Assembly (NCBI GenBank): GCA_024234875.1
Contig: JACKNM010000005.1
Coordinates: 186,001-250,000 of the forward strand
From: Ectothiorhodospiraceae bacterium
Lineage (GTDB): Bacteria; Pseudomonadota; Gammaproteobacteria; HK1
DNA length: 64,000 bases
Direction of reading: 5' to 3'
A program made the translations under genes and the position numbers. Under the pieces are notes generated by a model. That model had not been told where the DNA came from. It saw only the letters and a list, made by a program, of their open reading frames with translations, and did not search any database. Shown one piece after another: positions 1-8,317 of the stretch (position 1 is the first letter of the stretch; every line of letters begins with the position of its first letter).

Positions 1-703
1 CGATCTGGATCTTGTCGAAGGTCTTCTGCAGCACCTCGACGATGGTGCCCATCTTCTTCTGGCTCTCGGCCTCGATGTCGTCGAAGTCGATGGCCGCGCC
101 GAGAGTCCACTCCCAGCCGCGGATGGGGAGGAAGAACGCCATCATCTTGCTGCCGGACGTGTCACCGTCGTGGCGCCAGTAGAAGACGGCGTTGTCGCCC
201 TCGTCCGGCAGCTCGTCGTCGCGCATCACGCGGCCGATGGGGCGCCCCTTGAGATCGCGGATGGTGGCGAAGCTCACCCCCTCGGCCTTCTCGTTGGAAT
301 GGGCGATGATCTCCCCGGTGCGCTCGAACACGAACAGCTCGCCTTGCTCGAACCGCATCGACTTCAACCAGGCCCTGGCGCGGCGCTGGGCCTCGTCGCG
401 GTCGATGACGCCGGACTCGGCGAGCGCGATGTACTCACGCAGCACCGACGAGCTGACCATGGTGATGTGCTCGAGCTCCTTCTGCAGCCTGGTCAGGATC
501 TCGATCTTGTCGGAGATGAGGCGGTTGTAGCCGCCCCGGATGTTGAGCTCGACGAGTTGGAGGACGTTCTGAGCGGAATGCTCCTCGGCCTCGAGCATCG
601 CCTGACCGACGTCCTCGTGGGTGAAGTACATGATCGCCGATGCGGTGGTCGCCATGACCAGGCAGATCAGCGAGATGATCTTCGACTTCAGCGACGCGAA
701 CAT
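1..703 (-). CDS. Cache-domain membrane sensor, N-terminal part only (likely chemoreceptor)
   Basis: The gene runs off the left edge, so only about 234 N-terminal residues are visible. It opens with a short basic stretch and one membrane helix (residues about 4-22). A periplasmic region of about 190 residues follows with single-Cache signatures (ELFVFERTGEIIAHS, then FFLPIRGWEWTLGAAID), and the reading frame is still open in a helical stretch at the edge. The ATG at 703 follows a GAGGGAG ribosome site. Cache domains bind small ligands outside the membrane and signal through HAMP plus MCP, kinase or GGDEF modules, and the output module here lies outside the window. The flagellar-type promoters on neighbouring genes make a methyl-accepting chemotaxis protein most likely, but this is inference. 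Confidence 0.75.
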   Translation of the reverse strand, partial: MFASLKSKIISLICLVMATTASAIMYFTHEDVGQAMLEAEEHSAQNVLQLVELNIRGGYNRLISDKIEILTRLQKELEHITMVSSSVLREYIALAESGVIDRDEAQRRARAWLKSMRFEQGELFVFERTGEIIAHSNEKAEGVSFATIRDLKGRPIGRVMRDDELPDEGDNAVFYWRHDGDTSGSKMMAFFLPIRGWEWTLGAAIDFDDIEAESQKKMGTIVEVLQKTFDKIQI

Positions 704-1054
704 TCGGTCGCGGCTCCCTCAGGCTGGGCCGGCGCCGCGGCGCCGGCACGGTACGTTGGGTCCGCGGGGCCGACCGCACCCGGCTCTCGGTGGTGAGCGC
801 GAGTGACCGGGGGGTCGGTCCCGGGTGCTTGGGTAGCGACCGCTTCGCGACGCGCCTTTAGCCGCGGCGTGGCGGGCGACGGTGGTCGGAGCCCGAATGT
901 GTGGGCGTTCACGTTCCGACACACTGGCGGTAAAGACGTGGCCGGGAACTGCGTTCTTGCCGCGCGGCGGCGGCGCGCAGACGGGCGCGGTCGCGTCGCG
1001 ACGACGCGTCTCGGGGTGATCGGGAGGGTGGCGGCGCCGATGGGCCGCGGCGGC
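704..1054. other. Intergenic region between the Cache sensor and the GGDEF-EAL gene
   Basis: This holds the leader of the Cache sensor and the 3' side of the GGDEF-EAL gene. Apart from the 20-bp palindrome at 728-747 and a possible minus-strand -10 (TACCGT) just upstream of it, I see no gene, RNA or strong promoter. TAAAG-like strings at 857-862 and 931-935 were checked and do not have a matching sigma-28 -10 element. Confidence 0.5.
728..747. repeat. Perfect 20-bp palindrome in the sensor leader
   Basis: The 20 bases read the same on both strands (GCCGGCGCC then GCGGCGCCGGC). They lie about 25 bases upstream of the sensor start codon, so in the transcript they would form a hairpin just before the ribosome site, or could be an operator. 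Confidence 0.5.
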
Positions 1055-3217
1055 TCAGCCCGCGCGGGCAGCCGGCGCTGCGGCGAGGAACAGCTGCTCG
1101 ATGTCCTGGCTCGCGCGCGGCTCCGAGATCGAGAAGCCCTGCGCGTACTCGCACGGAAGCCCACGCAGGCGGGCGAGATCTCTCGCCGTCTCGCTGCCTT
1201 CCGCGACCACCTGCAGGCCGAGATTATGGGCGAGGGTGATGATCGCGCGGACGATCTCCTCGCGCTCGGGACTGTCGTCGATCCCGCTGATGAAGCTGCG
1301 ATCGATCTTGAGGATGTCGAACGGGAAACGGTGCAGGTAGTTGAACGACGAGTAGCCGGTGCCGAAGTCGTCGATCGAGATCTGGATGCCGAGCTCGCGC
1401 AACGCCACCATCGCGCTCAGGGCGCGGTCCTTGTTCTCGATCAGGGAGGTCTCGGTGAGCTCGAGCTTCAGGCACTGCGGCGGTAGCCGGGTGGTGCGGA
1501 TGACGTCGGCCACCACCTCCAGGAGGTCGGGCTGGCCGAGCTCCTGGCTCGACAGGTTGATGCTGACGAACCAGCCGTCGGCCCGAGCATCCTGCTCGCG
1601 CCAGGTCTGCATCTGGGCGCAAGCCTCGCGCAGCACCTGACGGCCGATGGGAACGATCAGCCGACTCTCCTCGGCCACGGCGAGGAATGCGTCGGGCGTG
1701 AGCAGACCGCGGGTCGGGTGCTGCCAGCGTACCAGCGCCTCGAACCCGGAGATGGCGTTGGTCTGGAGATCGATGATCGGCTGATAGACGATTCGGAACT
1801 CGCGTCGCTCGACCGCCAGGCGCAGCTCCATCTCGGTCTGCAGCACGTTGACGACGTGGCTGTGCATCTCGGCGTCGAAGATGACGTAGCGTCCACGTCC
1901 GGTGGCCTTGGCGCGGTACATGGCCGCGTCGGCGTCGCGCAACATCTCCTGTGGCTTGGTGTAGCCGGTGGCGCTGACCGCGATGCCCATGCTCGCGCTG
2001 GTCACGATCTGCTGCTCCTCGAGCTTCAGCGGCTGCGCGATTTGCTGCTGGACCCGGGCGGCGAGGCGGGTGACGTCGGTGACGTCGGCGATGTCCTCGA
2101 ACAGGATGGTGAACTCGTCGCCACCGAGTCGGGCGAGGGTGTCTCCGGTGCGCAGCACGCTGCGGATGCGTCCGGCGATCTCGATCAGCATTCGGTCGCC
2201 GAGCAGGTGGCCGAGACTGTCGTTGATCACCTTGAAGCGGTCGAGATCCATGAACAGCACCGCGAACTGGAACCCGGGACGGCGCTGGGCGAGCTCGAGG
2301 CAGTGACGCAGGCGATCCAGGAACAGGGCTCGATTGGGGAGCCCGGTCAGCGGGTCGTGGAAGGCGTCGTGCAGGAGCTGCGCCTCCGCGTCCTTGCGCT
2401 TGGTGATGTCGGTCTGCGAGCCGGCGAATCGGTGGGCGTTGCCAGCGGCATTGCGTACGCACAGCCCGCGCGCGAGCATCCAGCGCCAGTCGCCGTCGAC
2501 GTCGCGCATCCGGTACTCGCTCTCGAAGTGATCGGTCTCTCCCGCGACGTGCTCGGCGATCTCGCAGCGCACGCGCTCCTCGTCGTCGGGGTGCAGCCGA
2601 GCCAGCCATTCGCCGGGACTGCTGTCGAGGTGGGACGCCGAGAGCCCCAGCATCTCTGCCCAACGTGGGGCGTAGAAGACGCGGTCGGTCCTCAGATCCC
2701 AGTCCCAGAGTCCGTCGTTGGCCCCTCGCGCGGCGAGTGCGTAACGTTCCTCGCTACGTCGTAGCTGCTCCGCCGCCTCGCTGGCGCGCAGCACGAAGCG
2801 GACTCGGCGCGGCAGCAGCGTCCAGTTGATGGGCTTGACCACGAACTCGGTCGCGCCATGGGCGAATGCGCGCTCGATCGAGTCGACGTCGTCGAGCCCG
2901 GTCAGCATCATGATCGGGACGTGCGCGCCGTGGGGATGCGCGCGCATCGCCGAGCACACGCCGAAGCCGTCGGTCCCGGGCATCATCACGTCACAGAGCA
3001 CGAGGTCCGGGCGATGGCGCTCGAAGGCCTCGAGCGCGGCGTGTCCGTCCTCGGCCTCGAAGACGTCGTAGCCCTCGGGGGTCAATGCGTCGACGGTGAG
3101 GAGCCGGACGGCGGGATCGTCGTCAGCGACCAGGATTCTCGGTCGCCGCTCGGCGTCGCGGGACTCGGAGACGGTCGGCTGCCATCTCTCGGGAGCCGTG
3201 CGGGCGTCGTCGGGCAC
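1055..3217 (-). CDS. Response regulator with PAS, GGDEF and EAL domains (cyclic-di-GMP turnover)
   Basis: About 720 residues. A receiver domain comes first (phosphoacceptor Asp in VLCDVMMPG), then a PAS/PAC domain (about 160-290), a GGDEF domain with intact RLGGDEF and an intact RxxD product-inhibition site (RTGD), and a C-terminal EAL domain with EALVRW and the DDFGTG metal loop. Both catalytic motifs look complete, so it could make and degrade cyclic-di-GMP, with activity set by phosphorylation. I chose the GTG at 3217, which follows AAGGTG at good spacing. An in-frame GTG at 3304 would add 29 Pro/Gly-rich residues. A sigma-28-type promoter lies about 50 bases upstream of the longer start, tying the gene to the motility regulon. 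No partner kinase is adjacent. Confidence 0.93.
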   Translation of the reverse strand: MPDDARTAPERWQPTVSESRDAERRPRILVADDDPAVRLLTVDALTPEGYDVFEAEDGHAALEAFERHRPDLVLCDVMMPGTDGFGVCSAMRAHPHGAHVPIMMLTGLDDVDSIERAFAHGATEFVVKPINWTLLPRRVRFVLRASEAAEQLRRSEERYALAARGANDGLWDWDLRTDRVFYAPRWAEMLGLSASHLDSSPGEWLARLHPDDEERVRCEIAEHVAGETDHFESEYRMRDVDGDWRWMLARGLCVRNAAGNAHRFAGSQTDITKRKDAEAQLLHDAFHDPLTGLPNRALFLDRLRHCLELAQRRPGFQFAVLFMDLDRFKVINDSLGHLLGDRMLIEIAGRIRSVLRTGDTLARLGGDEFTILFEDIADVTDVTRLAARVQQQIAQPLKLEEQQIVTSASMGIAVSATGYTKPQEMLRDADAAMYRAKATGRGRYVIFDAEMHSHVVNVLQTEMELRLAVERREFRIVYQPIIDLQTNAISGFEALVRWQHPTRGLLTPDAFLAVAEESRLIVPIGRQVLREACAQMQTWREQDARADGWFVSINLSSQELGQPDLLEVVADVIRTTRLPPQCLKLELTETSLIENKDRALSAMVALRELGIQISIDDFGTGYSSFNYLHRFPFDILKIDRSFISGIDDSPEREEIVRAIITLAHNLGLQVVAEGSETARDLARLRGLPCEYAQGFSISEPRASQDIEQLFLAAAPAARAG

Positions 3218-3359
3218 TACACACACCTTGGGCCCGGTCGGGGGAGCGCCGCCTCCGGGCGCGGGGCACCCGAGGCCGTCGGTGGGAGGGGCCGCGACGC
3301 CCACCTTCGGCGCAGCGGTGCCCCGGCGTCGTGCGCGGGGGCACCGTCGTCCACCGTGC

Positions 3360-3386
3360 GTATCGGCCGGTCAGCGGGGAACTTTA
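3360..3386 (-). promoter_or_regulatory. Sigma-28 (FliA)-type promoter of the GGDEF-EAL gene
   Basis: On the minus strand the sequence reads TAAAGTTC, 11 bases, GCCGATAC. The enterobacterial FliA consensus is TAAAGTTT-N11-GCCGATAA, so 14 of 16 positions match with exact spacing. Transcription would start near 3350 and run into the GGDEF-EAL gene. Confidence 0.75.
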
Positions 3387-3458
3387 CCGAGCGCACGGGT
3401 GCTCGGGATGCGTGCGGAGCAGTGTGTGGCCGGGGCGCCGCCGGTCGAGCTCGCCGGC

Positions 3459-4433
3459 TCAGCGCAGCGGCAGCTCGACGTCGACGAACAGCGGATCGAG
3501 GGGCTGGTTACCCTTCAACGAGAGCACCGTGTCGAGGACGTCACGGGTGAGGTGCGGGGCGAACAGGTGGAGGAAGTCGTACATGCAGGCGCGAAAGAAG
3601 CTCCCGCGCCGGAACGCCACCTTGGTGAGGCTGGGCTCGAACACGTGGGATGCGTCGAGCAGCACCAGGTCGGCGTCGCGCTCGGGCTCCCACGCCATGC
3701 GGGCGATGACTCCGGCCCCGACTCCACGGCGCACATAGGTCTTCACCACCTCGGCGTCGCTGGCCGAGAGCGCGATGCGCGGCTCGAGGCCGAGGTCACG
3801 GAATGCGCGCTCGACCACGGACTGGGCGCCCACCGCGAACACGTAGGTGACCAGTGGATGCGCCGCCAGCTCGCGCAGGTCCAGCCGGCCGCCGGCGGCG
3901 AGGGGATGGTCGTGCCGCACCACCACCGCTCGCTGCCAGCGATAGCAGGGCAACAGCACGAGGTCCTCGAAGTGCTCGAGTCCCTCGGTGGCGATGGCGA
4001 GGTCGACGTCGCCCGAGGTCACCAGGCGGGCAATCTGCTCGGGGGCGCCCTGATGGAATCTGAGGTCGAGTCGGGGGTAGTGCGCTCGCAATGCATCGAC
4101 GATGTCGGGGAGCACGTACCGCGCCTGGGTGTGGCTCGACGCGATGGAGAGGGTGCCGGTGTGCGGATCGCGGTGCTCCAGGGCCGCCTGGCGCAGGGTG
4201 TCGACCTCGACCAGGGCGCGCTCGGCGAGCTCGATGATCGCGCGGCCGGCCTGCGTGACCCGGGTGAGCTGACGTCCGCTGCGCTCGAAGATCTGGACCC
4301 CGAGCTCGTCCTCGAGCTGGCGGATCTGCTTGCTCACCCCCGGTTGCGAGGTGTAGAGCCGCTCGGCGGTCGCGGACACGTTGAGGCCGTTGCGCGCGAC
4401 GGCCGAGATGTAGCGGAGCTGGCGCAGGTTCAC
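3459..4433 (-). CDS. cysB: CysB-type LysR-family regulator of sulfur assimilation
   Basis: 324 residues, the same length as the enterobacterial CysB as I recall it. The N-terminal winged helix-turn-helix is closely CysB-like (LRQLRYISAV, LYTSQPGVSKQIRQLEDELG). The effector domain has the SSHTQARYVLP segment that in CysB contacts the sulfate/O-acetylserine-type inducer, followed by LDLRFHQGAPEQIA and LPCYRWQRAVVV. CysB activates cysteine biosynthesis and sulfate uptake genes under sulfur limitation. The start is GTG with GGGAG seven bases upstream. No cys genes are beside it, so it acts in trans. A possible TATCCT -10 lies at 4461-4466 on the minus strand. Confidence 0.94.
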   Translation of the reverse strand: MNLRQLRYISAVARNGLNVSATAERLYTSQPGVSKQIRQLEDELGVQIFERSGRQLTRVTQAGRAIIELAERALVEVDTLRQAALEHRDPHTGTLSIASSHTQARYVLPDIVDALRAHYPRLDLRFHQGAPEQIARLVTSGDVDLAIATEGLEHFEDLVLLPCYRWQRAVVVRHDHPLAAGGRLDLRELAAHPLVTYVFAVGAQSVVERAFRDLGLEPRIALSASDAEVVKTYVRRGVGAGVIARMAWEPERDADLVLLDASHVFEPSLTKVAFRRGSFFRACMYDFLHLFAPHLTRDVLDTVLSLKGNQPLDPLFVDVELPLR

Positions 4434-4567
4434 CGTCGCTCTCCCGGGGTTGGCCGGGGCAGGATAGCTGCCCGCCGGGGGAACCGCGAAACGGGACGTG
4501 GTGAGTGCGGGGGTGGCCCCCCGGCCGCGCCCCGCGGGGTGCGGTCGGCAGGGGTCGCGACGATGCC

Positions 4568-5629
4568 TCAGCCGGAGGTTCCGGTGGCGCGCGAAGGCGG
4601 GCGGCTGCCGGTCGGCGCGGCGCTCGGCTCGACCCGGTTGCGGCCGCCGCCCTTGGCGCGATAGAGCGCCTCGTCGGCACGCTTGATGAAGTCGTCGGCG
4701 AGCTCGCCGGGGCGGAAGCTCGAGGCCCCGATGGAGACCGTCACGTTCCCGATCGGCTCCTTGGTGTCGGTGCGCACCAGGCGTCCGGCCTCGATCGAGC
4801 CGCGGATCGTCTCCGCCACCGCCAGCGCTCCGGCGAGCGGCGTGTCCGGCAGGATCACCGCGAACTCCTCACCACCGTAGCGTGCGACGGTGTCGCGACC
4901 CTTCACGCACTGGCGCATCGCGTTACCCACGAAGCGGATGACCTTGTCGCCGAGCAGGTGGCCGTAGGTGTCGTTGAAGCGCTTGAAGTGGTCGATGTCG
5001 ACCATCAGCAGCGAGCACTGGCGGTCACCGGCGACGCCGGCACCGACGAGGTCGCCGATGATGCGATCGAACGCCTTGCGATTGGCGAGTCCGGTCAGCG
5101 CGTCGGTGATCGCCTCTTCCTTCACCCGCTCGAGCTCGGCGCGCAACGATTCCGCTTCCTTGCGGCTCTCCTGCAGGTGCTGGCGCAGCTCTGCGCTCGA
5201 TGCGCGCACCGCGCGGGTGTCGCGAGCCATGGTGTCGACCAGGTCGCGCAGGCCGTCGAGCTCGACCTCGCCGCCGAGTTGCGACACGAAGTCGGTGAGC
5301 GACGCCTCGTAGCGGCCGACCTCGCCGTCGGCGGCCTCGACGCTGCCCTGGATGCCGCTCGCCAGCCGGTTGAGGGCCTCTCTCGCGCGCGCGAACCGGG
5401 CCTCGTCGAATGGGGCGAGGTACTCGTCGAACAGGCGCTCGGTGACGCAGGCGTCGACCACGTCACCGCCGCCGAGGGCGCGGTCGATGGCGGTGCGAAG
5501 CGCGGCGTTGGTGCCGGCGGCGTACTCGTACCAGACGGCGTAGTTGCGGGGAGTCGGCGGCACGCCATGGCGTGTCATCTGGCCGAGCGCGATGCGCAGG
5601 CACTCGGCGGCGTTGCTGGTACTCGTCAC
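4568..5629 (-). CDS. Diguanylate cyclase (GGDEF) with N-terminal helical region
   Basis: 353 residues. About 180 N-terminal residues are helical and coiled-coil-like with no recognised sensor domain; the first 60 include NYAVWYEYAAG, a motif seen at the N-terminus of many cytosolic diguanylate cyclases. The C-terminal GGDEF domain (about 185-335) has ITDALTGLANRKAF and an intact ARYGGEEF active site, so it should make cyclic-di-GMP from GTP. The inhibitory RxxD site is changed to KGRD, so product inhibition may be weak. The GTG at 5629 is preferred because AAGGAG lies at ideal spacing; upstream ATGs at 5644 and 5668 are alternatives. A sigma-28-type promoter lies about 160 bases upstream. Confidence 0.92.
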   Translation of the reverse strand: MTSTSNAAECLRIALGQMTRHGVPPTPRNYAVWYEYAAGTNAALRTAIDRALGGGDVVDACVTERLFDEYLAPFDEARFARAREALNRLASGIQGSVEAADGEVGRYEASLTDFVSQLGGEVELDGLRDLVDTMARDTRAVRASSAELRQHLQESRKEAESLRAELERVKEEAITDALTGLANRKAFDRIIGDLVGAGVAGDRQCSLLMVDIDHFKRFNDTYGHLLGDKVIRFVGNAMRQCVKGRDTVARYGGEEFAVILPDTPLAGALAVAETIRGSIEAGRLVRTDTKEPIGNVTVSIGASSFRPGELADDFIKRADEALYRAKGGGRNRVEPSAAPTGSRPPSRATGTSG

Positions 5630-5789
5630 CGGTTCTCCTTCCATCTCGTTTCGCCGCGTGGGCATGGTGTGGCACGGCACGCGCGTCGCCCGTCGGCGTG
5701 GGACGATCGACTCGTCGACACGCCTTGCGGTGCACCCTTGTGCGCGCGCCGGACATGCCCGTGGGAGGAGCCGTGCACGCCCAGGCAGG

Positions 5790-5816
5790 GTATCGAGCGA
5801 GTGGTCGGAGACTTTA
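5790..5816 (-). promoter_or_regulatory. Sigma-28 (FliA)-type promoter of the diguanylate cyclase gene
   Basis: The minus strand reads TAAAGTCT, 11 bases, CTCGATAC. The -35 matches the FliA consensus at 7 of 8 positions, and the -10 keeps the CGATA core with exact spacing. It is weaker than the copy at 3360. The predicted leader is about 150 bases. Confidence 0.5.
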
Positions 5817-5855
5817 GTCCGCCGGCGTGGGACGCGGTGCCGGCGCCGCTGCGGC

Positions 5856-8276
5856 TCAGCCGCCGCGCCCACCGCGGGGCGGGAACACCGCTCGCTCGAC
5901 GTCGGCGAACTCGGCCGCGAAGTGGACCGTCAGCCCTTCGCGCAGGTGCTCGGGCAGCGCTTCGACATCGGCCCGATTGGCCTCCGGGAGCACCAGCTCC
6001 ATCAGGCGCGCTCGCCGGGCGGCGATGACCTTCTCGCGGATGCCGCCCACCGCGAGCACCTTGCCGGTCAGGGTCAGCTCGCCGGTCATGGCGAGGCCAC
6101 GGCGCACCGCCCGCCCGCGAGCGAGCGACAGCAGCGCGGTGGCCATGGTGATGCCGGCGCTCGGGCCGTCCTTCGGCGTCGCCCCCTCGGGCACGTGGAC
6201 GTGGACGAAGCGCGAGGCGAAGAACTCCGCCGGACCACCGAGCGCTTCGACGTTGGCACCGACGTGGCTGTAGGCGATGTCCGCGGACTCGCGCATCACC
6301 TCGCCGAGCTGGCCGGTGAGCTTGAGCCCCCGCGATTGGGCGTGGACCACGGTCGCCTCCACCGCGAGGGTCGCGCCGCCGAGCGCGGTCCAGGCGAGCC
6401 CGTTGACGACGCCGACGCCGCGGCTCTCGCGCTCGCGCCGGAACAGGGGCTTGCCGAGGTAGTCCTCGAGGTCGCGCGGCCCGACGCGGATGCGTCGCCG
6501 CTCACCGCGCACGAACGCCACCGCGGCCTTGCGCACGATGCGCCCGAGCTGCTTGTCGAGCCCACGCACGCCCGCCTCGCGCGCGTAGTCCTCCACCAGT
6601 CGACCCAGCGCGCGGTCGTTGATGGCGAGCTTCCCGGCCCGGATGCCAGCGCGCTCGAGCTGGCGCGGCCACAGGTGGTCGCGCGCGATGGCGACCTTCT
6701 CGGCCGCGATGTAGCCGGAGAGCCGGATGACCTCCATCCGGTCGAGGAGTGGTCCCGGGATCGTGTCCAGCTGGTTCGCGGTGCACACGAACAGGACCTG
6801 GGAGAGGTCGAAGCGGACGTCGAGGTAGTGGTCGAGGAAGTCCACGTTCTGCTCGGGATCGAGCGCCTCGAGCAGGGCCGAGGCCGGATCGCCGTGGTAC
6901 GAGGCGCCGACCTTGTCGATCTCGTCGAGCATCAGCACCGGGTTGGCGACCTCGACGTCCTTCAACGCCTGGACGAACTTGCCGGGCATGGCGCCGACGT
7001 AGGTCCGCCGGTGGCCCTTGATCTCGGCCTCGTCGCGCATCCCGCCGAGACTGAAGCGGTAGAAGCGACGCCCGAGTGCACGGGCGATGGAGCGCCCGAT
7101 CGACGTCTTGCCGACGCCGGGCGGACCGACCAGCAGCAGGATCGACCCGGTGACGTTGCCACGCAGCTTGCCGACCGCGAGCAACTCCACGATGCGATCC
7201 TTGACGTCCTCGAGCCCGGTGTGGTCGGCGTCGAGGACCTCGCGGGCGTGCTCGAGGTCGAGCACGTCGTCGCTGCGCACGCCCCAGGGCAGGCCGGTCA
7301 GCCAGTCGAGGTAGTTGCGGGTCACCCCGTACTCCGGCGAGCCGGTCTCGAGGATCGCCAGCTTCTCCAGCTCGCGCTCGACGCGCTCGGCCGCCGCCGG
7401 GCTCGGCTCGCGCGCGCGGAGACGCTCGCGAAAACGCTCGATGTCCGCGGTGCGGTCGTCCTTCGACAGCCCCAGCTCCTTCTGGATCACCTTGAGCTGC
7501 TCGCGGAGGAAGAACTCGCGCTGCTGCCGGCCGAGCTTCTCCTCGACCTGGCGGTGGATCTGGCTCTGGAGCTTCGCCAGGTCCAGCTCCTTCTTCAGCA
7601 GCTCCAGCACGCGGCCCATGCGGTCCTTGAGGGACGCCTGCTCGAGCACCGCCTGCAGCTCCTCGCCGCTCGCAGCCGAGGTCAGGTTGGCCGCGAAGTA
7701 GGTGAGGAAGGCCGGCTGACTCGGGGTGAAGCGTTCCAGGAACGCCTTCAGCTCCTCGTTGTAGAGGGGGTTGAGCGGTAGCAGCTCCTTGAGGGTGGAG
7801 ACGATGGCCATGGCGTAGGCCCTGGTCTCCTCGTCGGTATCGGCGGTGTCGTCGTCGAGATAGCGCACGCGCGCCACGTACGGCGGCTCGCCGGTGAGCA
7901 TGCGCTCGATGTGCACGCGACGGATGCCCTCGGCGACGAGCTGGATGCGGCCGTTCCCGCGCTGCGCGTTGTGCACCCGCGCCACGGTACCGACGGCATG
8001 GAAGGCGTCCGGTCCGGGGGTGTCGCCGGCATCGGGGCGCAGCAGCACCAGGGCGGCGAGCCGTTGGGGTGTCTGCGCCAGGGCCTGGACGGTCGGGAGC
8101 CAGCGCTCCTCGTCGAGCAGGATGGGCATCGCCTGGATCGGGAAGAACGGCCGCACCGTGAGTGGCAGCACGTGCAGGGTCGACGGCAGGATGTCGGCCG
8201 CGACCGCCAGCGTGCCGCCGCCCGTACCGCCCGCGCCCCCGAGGACCTCGGGTTGCTCGCCGCCGCCGTCGCTCAT
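5856..8276 (-). CDS. lon: ATP-dependent Lon protease
   Basis: 806 residues, the usual Lon size. The N-terminal LAN substrate domain (about 30-220) starts with LHVLPLTVRPFFPIQAMPI, then a coiled-coil region (QIHRQVEEKLGRQQREFFLREQ). The AAA+ module has Walker A GPPGVGKTS, Walker B VLMLDEIDKVG and sensor elements. The C-terminal protease domain has catalytic Ser in KDGPSAGITMA and the Lys of GGIREKVIAA. Lon degrades misfolded and regulatory proteins in the cytoplasm. The open frame continues upstream to 9356, but that part is pmbA read out of frame; the ATG at 8276 fits the family. It follows pmbA by 41 bases on the same strand and is probably co-transcribed with it. Confidence 0.96.
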   Translation of the reverse strand: MSDGGGEQPEVLGGAGGTGGGTLAVAADILPSTLHVLPLTVRPFFPIQAMPILLDEERWLPTVQALAQTPQRLAALVLLRPDAGDTPGPDAFHAVGTVARVHNAQRGNGRIQLVAEGIRRVHIERMLTGEPPYVARVRYLDDDTADTDEETRAYAMAIVSTLKELLPLNPLYNEELKAFLERFTPSQPAFLTYFAANLTSAASGEELQAVLEQASLKDRMGRVLELLKKELDLAKLQSQIHRQVEEKLGRQQREFFLREQLKVIQKELGLSKDDRTADIERFRERLRAREPSPAAAERVERELEKLAILETGSPEYGVTRNYLDWLTGLPWGVRSDDVLDLEHAREVLDADHTGLEDVKDRIVELLAVGKLRGNVTGSILLLVGPPGVGKTSIGRSIARALGRRFYRFSLGGMRDEAEIKGHRRTYVGAMPGKFVQALKDVEVANPVLMLDEIDKVGASYHGDPASALLEALDPEQNVDFLDHYLDVRFDLSQVLFVCTANQLDTIPGPLLDRMEVIRLSGYIAAEKVAIARDHLWPRQLERAGIRAGKLAINDRALGRLVEDYAREAGVRGLDKQLGRIVRKAAVAFVRGERRRIRVGPRDLEDYLGKPLFRRERESRGVGVVNGLAWTALGGATLAVEATVVHAQSRGLKLTGQLGEVMRESADIAYSHVGANVEALGGPAEFFASRFVHVHVPEGATPKDGPSAGITMATALLSLARGRAVRRGLAMTGELTLTGKVLAVGGIREKVIAARRARLMELVLPEANRADVEALPEHLREGLTVHFAAEFADVERAVFPPRGGRGG

Positions 8277-8317
8277 CGCCGCCCCCGCGTGCCTGCCGCC
8301 CCGAGCCGAGGCGTCGA

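Noticed and set aside
840..870. TAAAGGCG string upstream of the Cache sensor as a sigma-28 promoter
   Set aside because: No GCCGATAA-like -10 lies 11 bases downstream.
5544..7781. Long plus-strand open frame opposite lon
   Set aside because: It lacks any recognisable domain, and the minus strand encodes complete Lon. Long antisense frames are expected at this GC content.
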